Part shown: piece by piece, positions 63,730-64,000 of the stretch
Layout of the letters: each line of letters starts with the position of its first letter
How positions within the stretch are numbered: position 1 is the first letter of the stretch
Assembly (NCBI GenBank): GCA_009746045.1
Contig: RPFO01000027.1
Span: 2,454,202-2,518,201, forward strand
Reading direction: 5' to 3'
Origin: Mesostigma viride
Lineage: Eukaryota > Streptophyta > Mesostigmatophyceae > Mesostigmatales > Mesostigmataceae
DNA length: 64,000 bases
Program-made: the position numbers and the translations under genes
Notes under the pieces: model-generated
The model's database searches: none
What the model was told of the DNA's origin: nothing
Seen by the model: only the letters and a program-made list of their open reading frames with translations

Positions 63730-64000
63730 CTAGTCGTGAGCCTCGATCTCATTGACCGCGCGCAGCACGCCCTTGGTAGAACTCATCGCTGGCGGCCGCG
63801 GCTGCTGGTGCTGAGTCGTGAACTGCCGGGCCTGCTGGCGCCCGCTCGTCCGCGTTGCGGGGCTTGTCCCTTGGGCCGGAGGAGTCCGGGCGACTGCCGA
63901 ACGCCGGGCCTGAAAACCTGGGCTCGGTCTCCCCCGTGCCACGTCCAGCGTGCCTGCTACGGAGTTTGGGGCAGTCGCGCCTGAGGTGACCCACCTCAAA
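63730..64000 (-). pseudogene. Gag C-terminus with zinc-knuckle end (E4)
   Basis: GHLRRDCPKLR at the window edge is the second half of a CCHC knuckle; an Arg/Pro/Ala-rich tail follows. The rest of gag lies outside the window. Confidence 0.65.

Larger units (their letters stand above)
58718..64000 (-). mobile_element. LTR retrotransposon E4 (degenerate, continues past window)
   Basis: 3' LTR 58718-59386 followed by a purine tract, then relic DIRS sequence, protease remains (62880-63200) and a gag zinc-knuckle end (63730-64000), all minus strand. RT and integrase are not found between PPT and protease. E4 appears inserted in the D1 A1 repeat after TCTAG. Confidence 0.7.

Overview
The window is a eukaryotic, transposon-saturated stretch of genome with no bacterial-type gene organisation. 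A clear single-copy host gene cannot be defended anywhere. DIRS-type tyrosine-recombinase (YR) retrotransposons, chromodomain Ty3/gypsy elements primed by an initiator-Met-like tRNA, and a run of Ser-Pro-Pro-Pro codons next to a hexanucleotide array are all compatible with a green-lineage alga. That placement is an inference from element content and is weak.

Layout. 1-17.7 kb is dominated by DIRS-like elements, three of which are built as large head-to-head inverted dimers (1.4-4.4, 4.9-7.4 and 11.9-17.7 kb). They are interrupted by small DNA transposons: a TA-target MITE, a TAA-target Harbinger-like MITE and a TTAA-target piggyBac-like MITE. 17.7-19.76 kb is probably older host DNA, with a 1.2 kb CCCATG array and a possible proline-rich coding stretch. 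From 19.76 kb to the end runs one nested pile. A plus-strand Ty3/gypsy element (E2, LTR at 19759) contains a TTAA-target transposon (22036-35161) that itself holds a complete Ty3/gypsy copy (E1, 22228-32211, TSD TTATG) and a truncated LINE. E2 also holds a piggyBac-like insert (35547 to about 37281). E2 is cut at about 40352 by a minus-strand DIRS-like element (D1, 40352-58717 and beyond). D1 contains an ATAA-target transposon (X, 40455-52378), which holds a second copy of the same Ty3/gypsy family (E3, 41691-51717, TSD ACACG), which in turn holds a piggyBac element (47789-50647, TSD TTAA). D1 also carries a CACTA-like MITE and is split by another LTR element (E4, from 58718). The deepest chain is E2 > D1 > X > E3 > piggyBac, five levels.

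How the genes work together. Each Ty3/gypsy copy encodes gag (CCHC nucleocapsid), protease, RT, RNase H and a DDE integrase ending in a chromodomain, followed by an additional sense-strand ORF of unknown function. D1 encodes a gag with an Arg/Ser-rich region and a pol polyprotein: RT, RNase H, then a 2A-like ribosome-skipping motif, then the YR. The 2A motif placed exactly between RNase H and recombinase is the most exciting observation. Nearly every reading frame carries frameshifts or stops, so most copies are dead; E3 is the youngest LTR insertion, with nearly identical LTRs and an open integrase.
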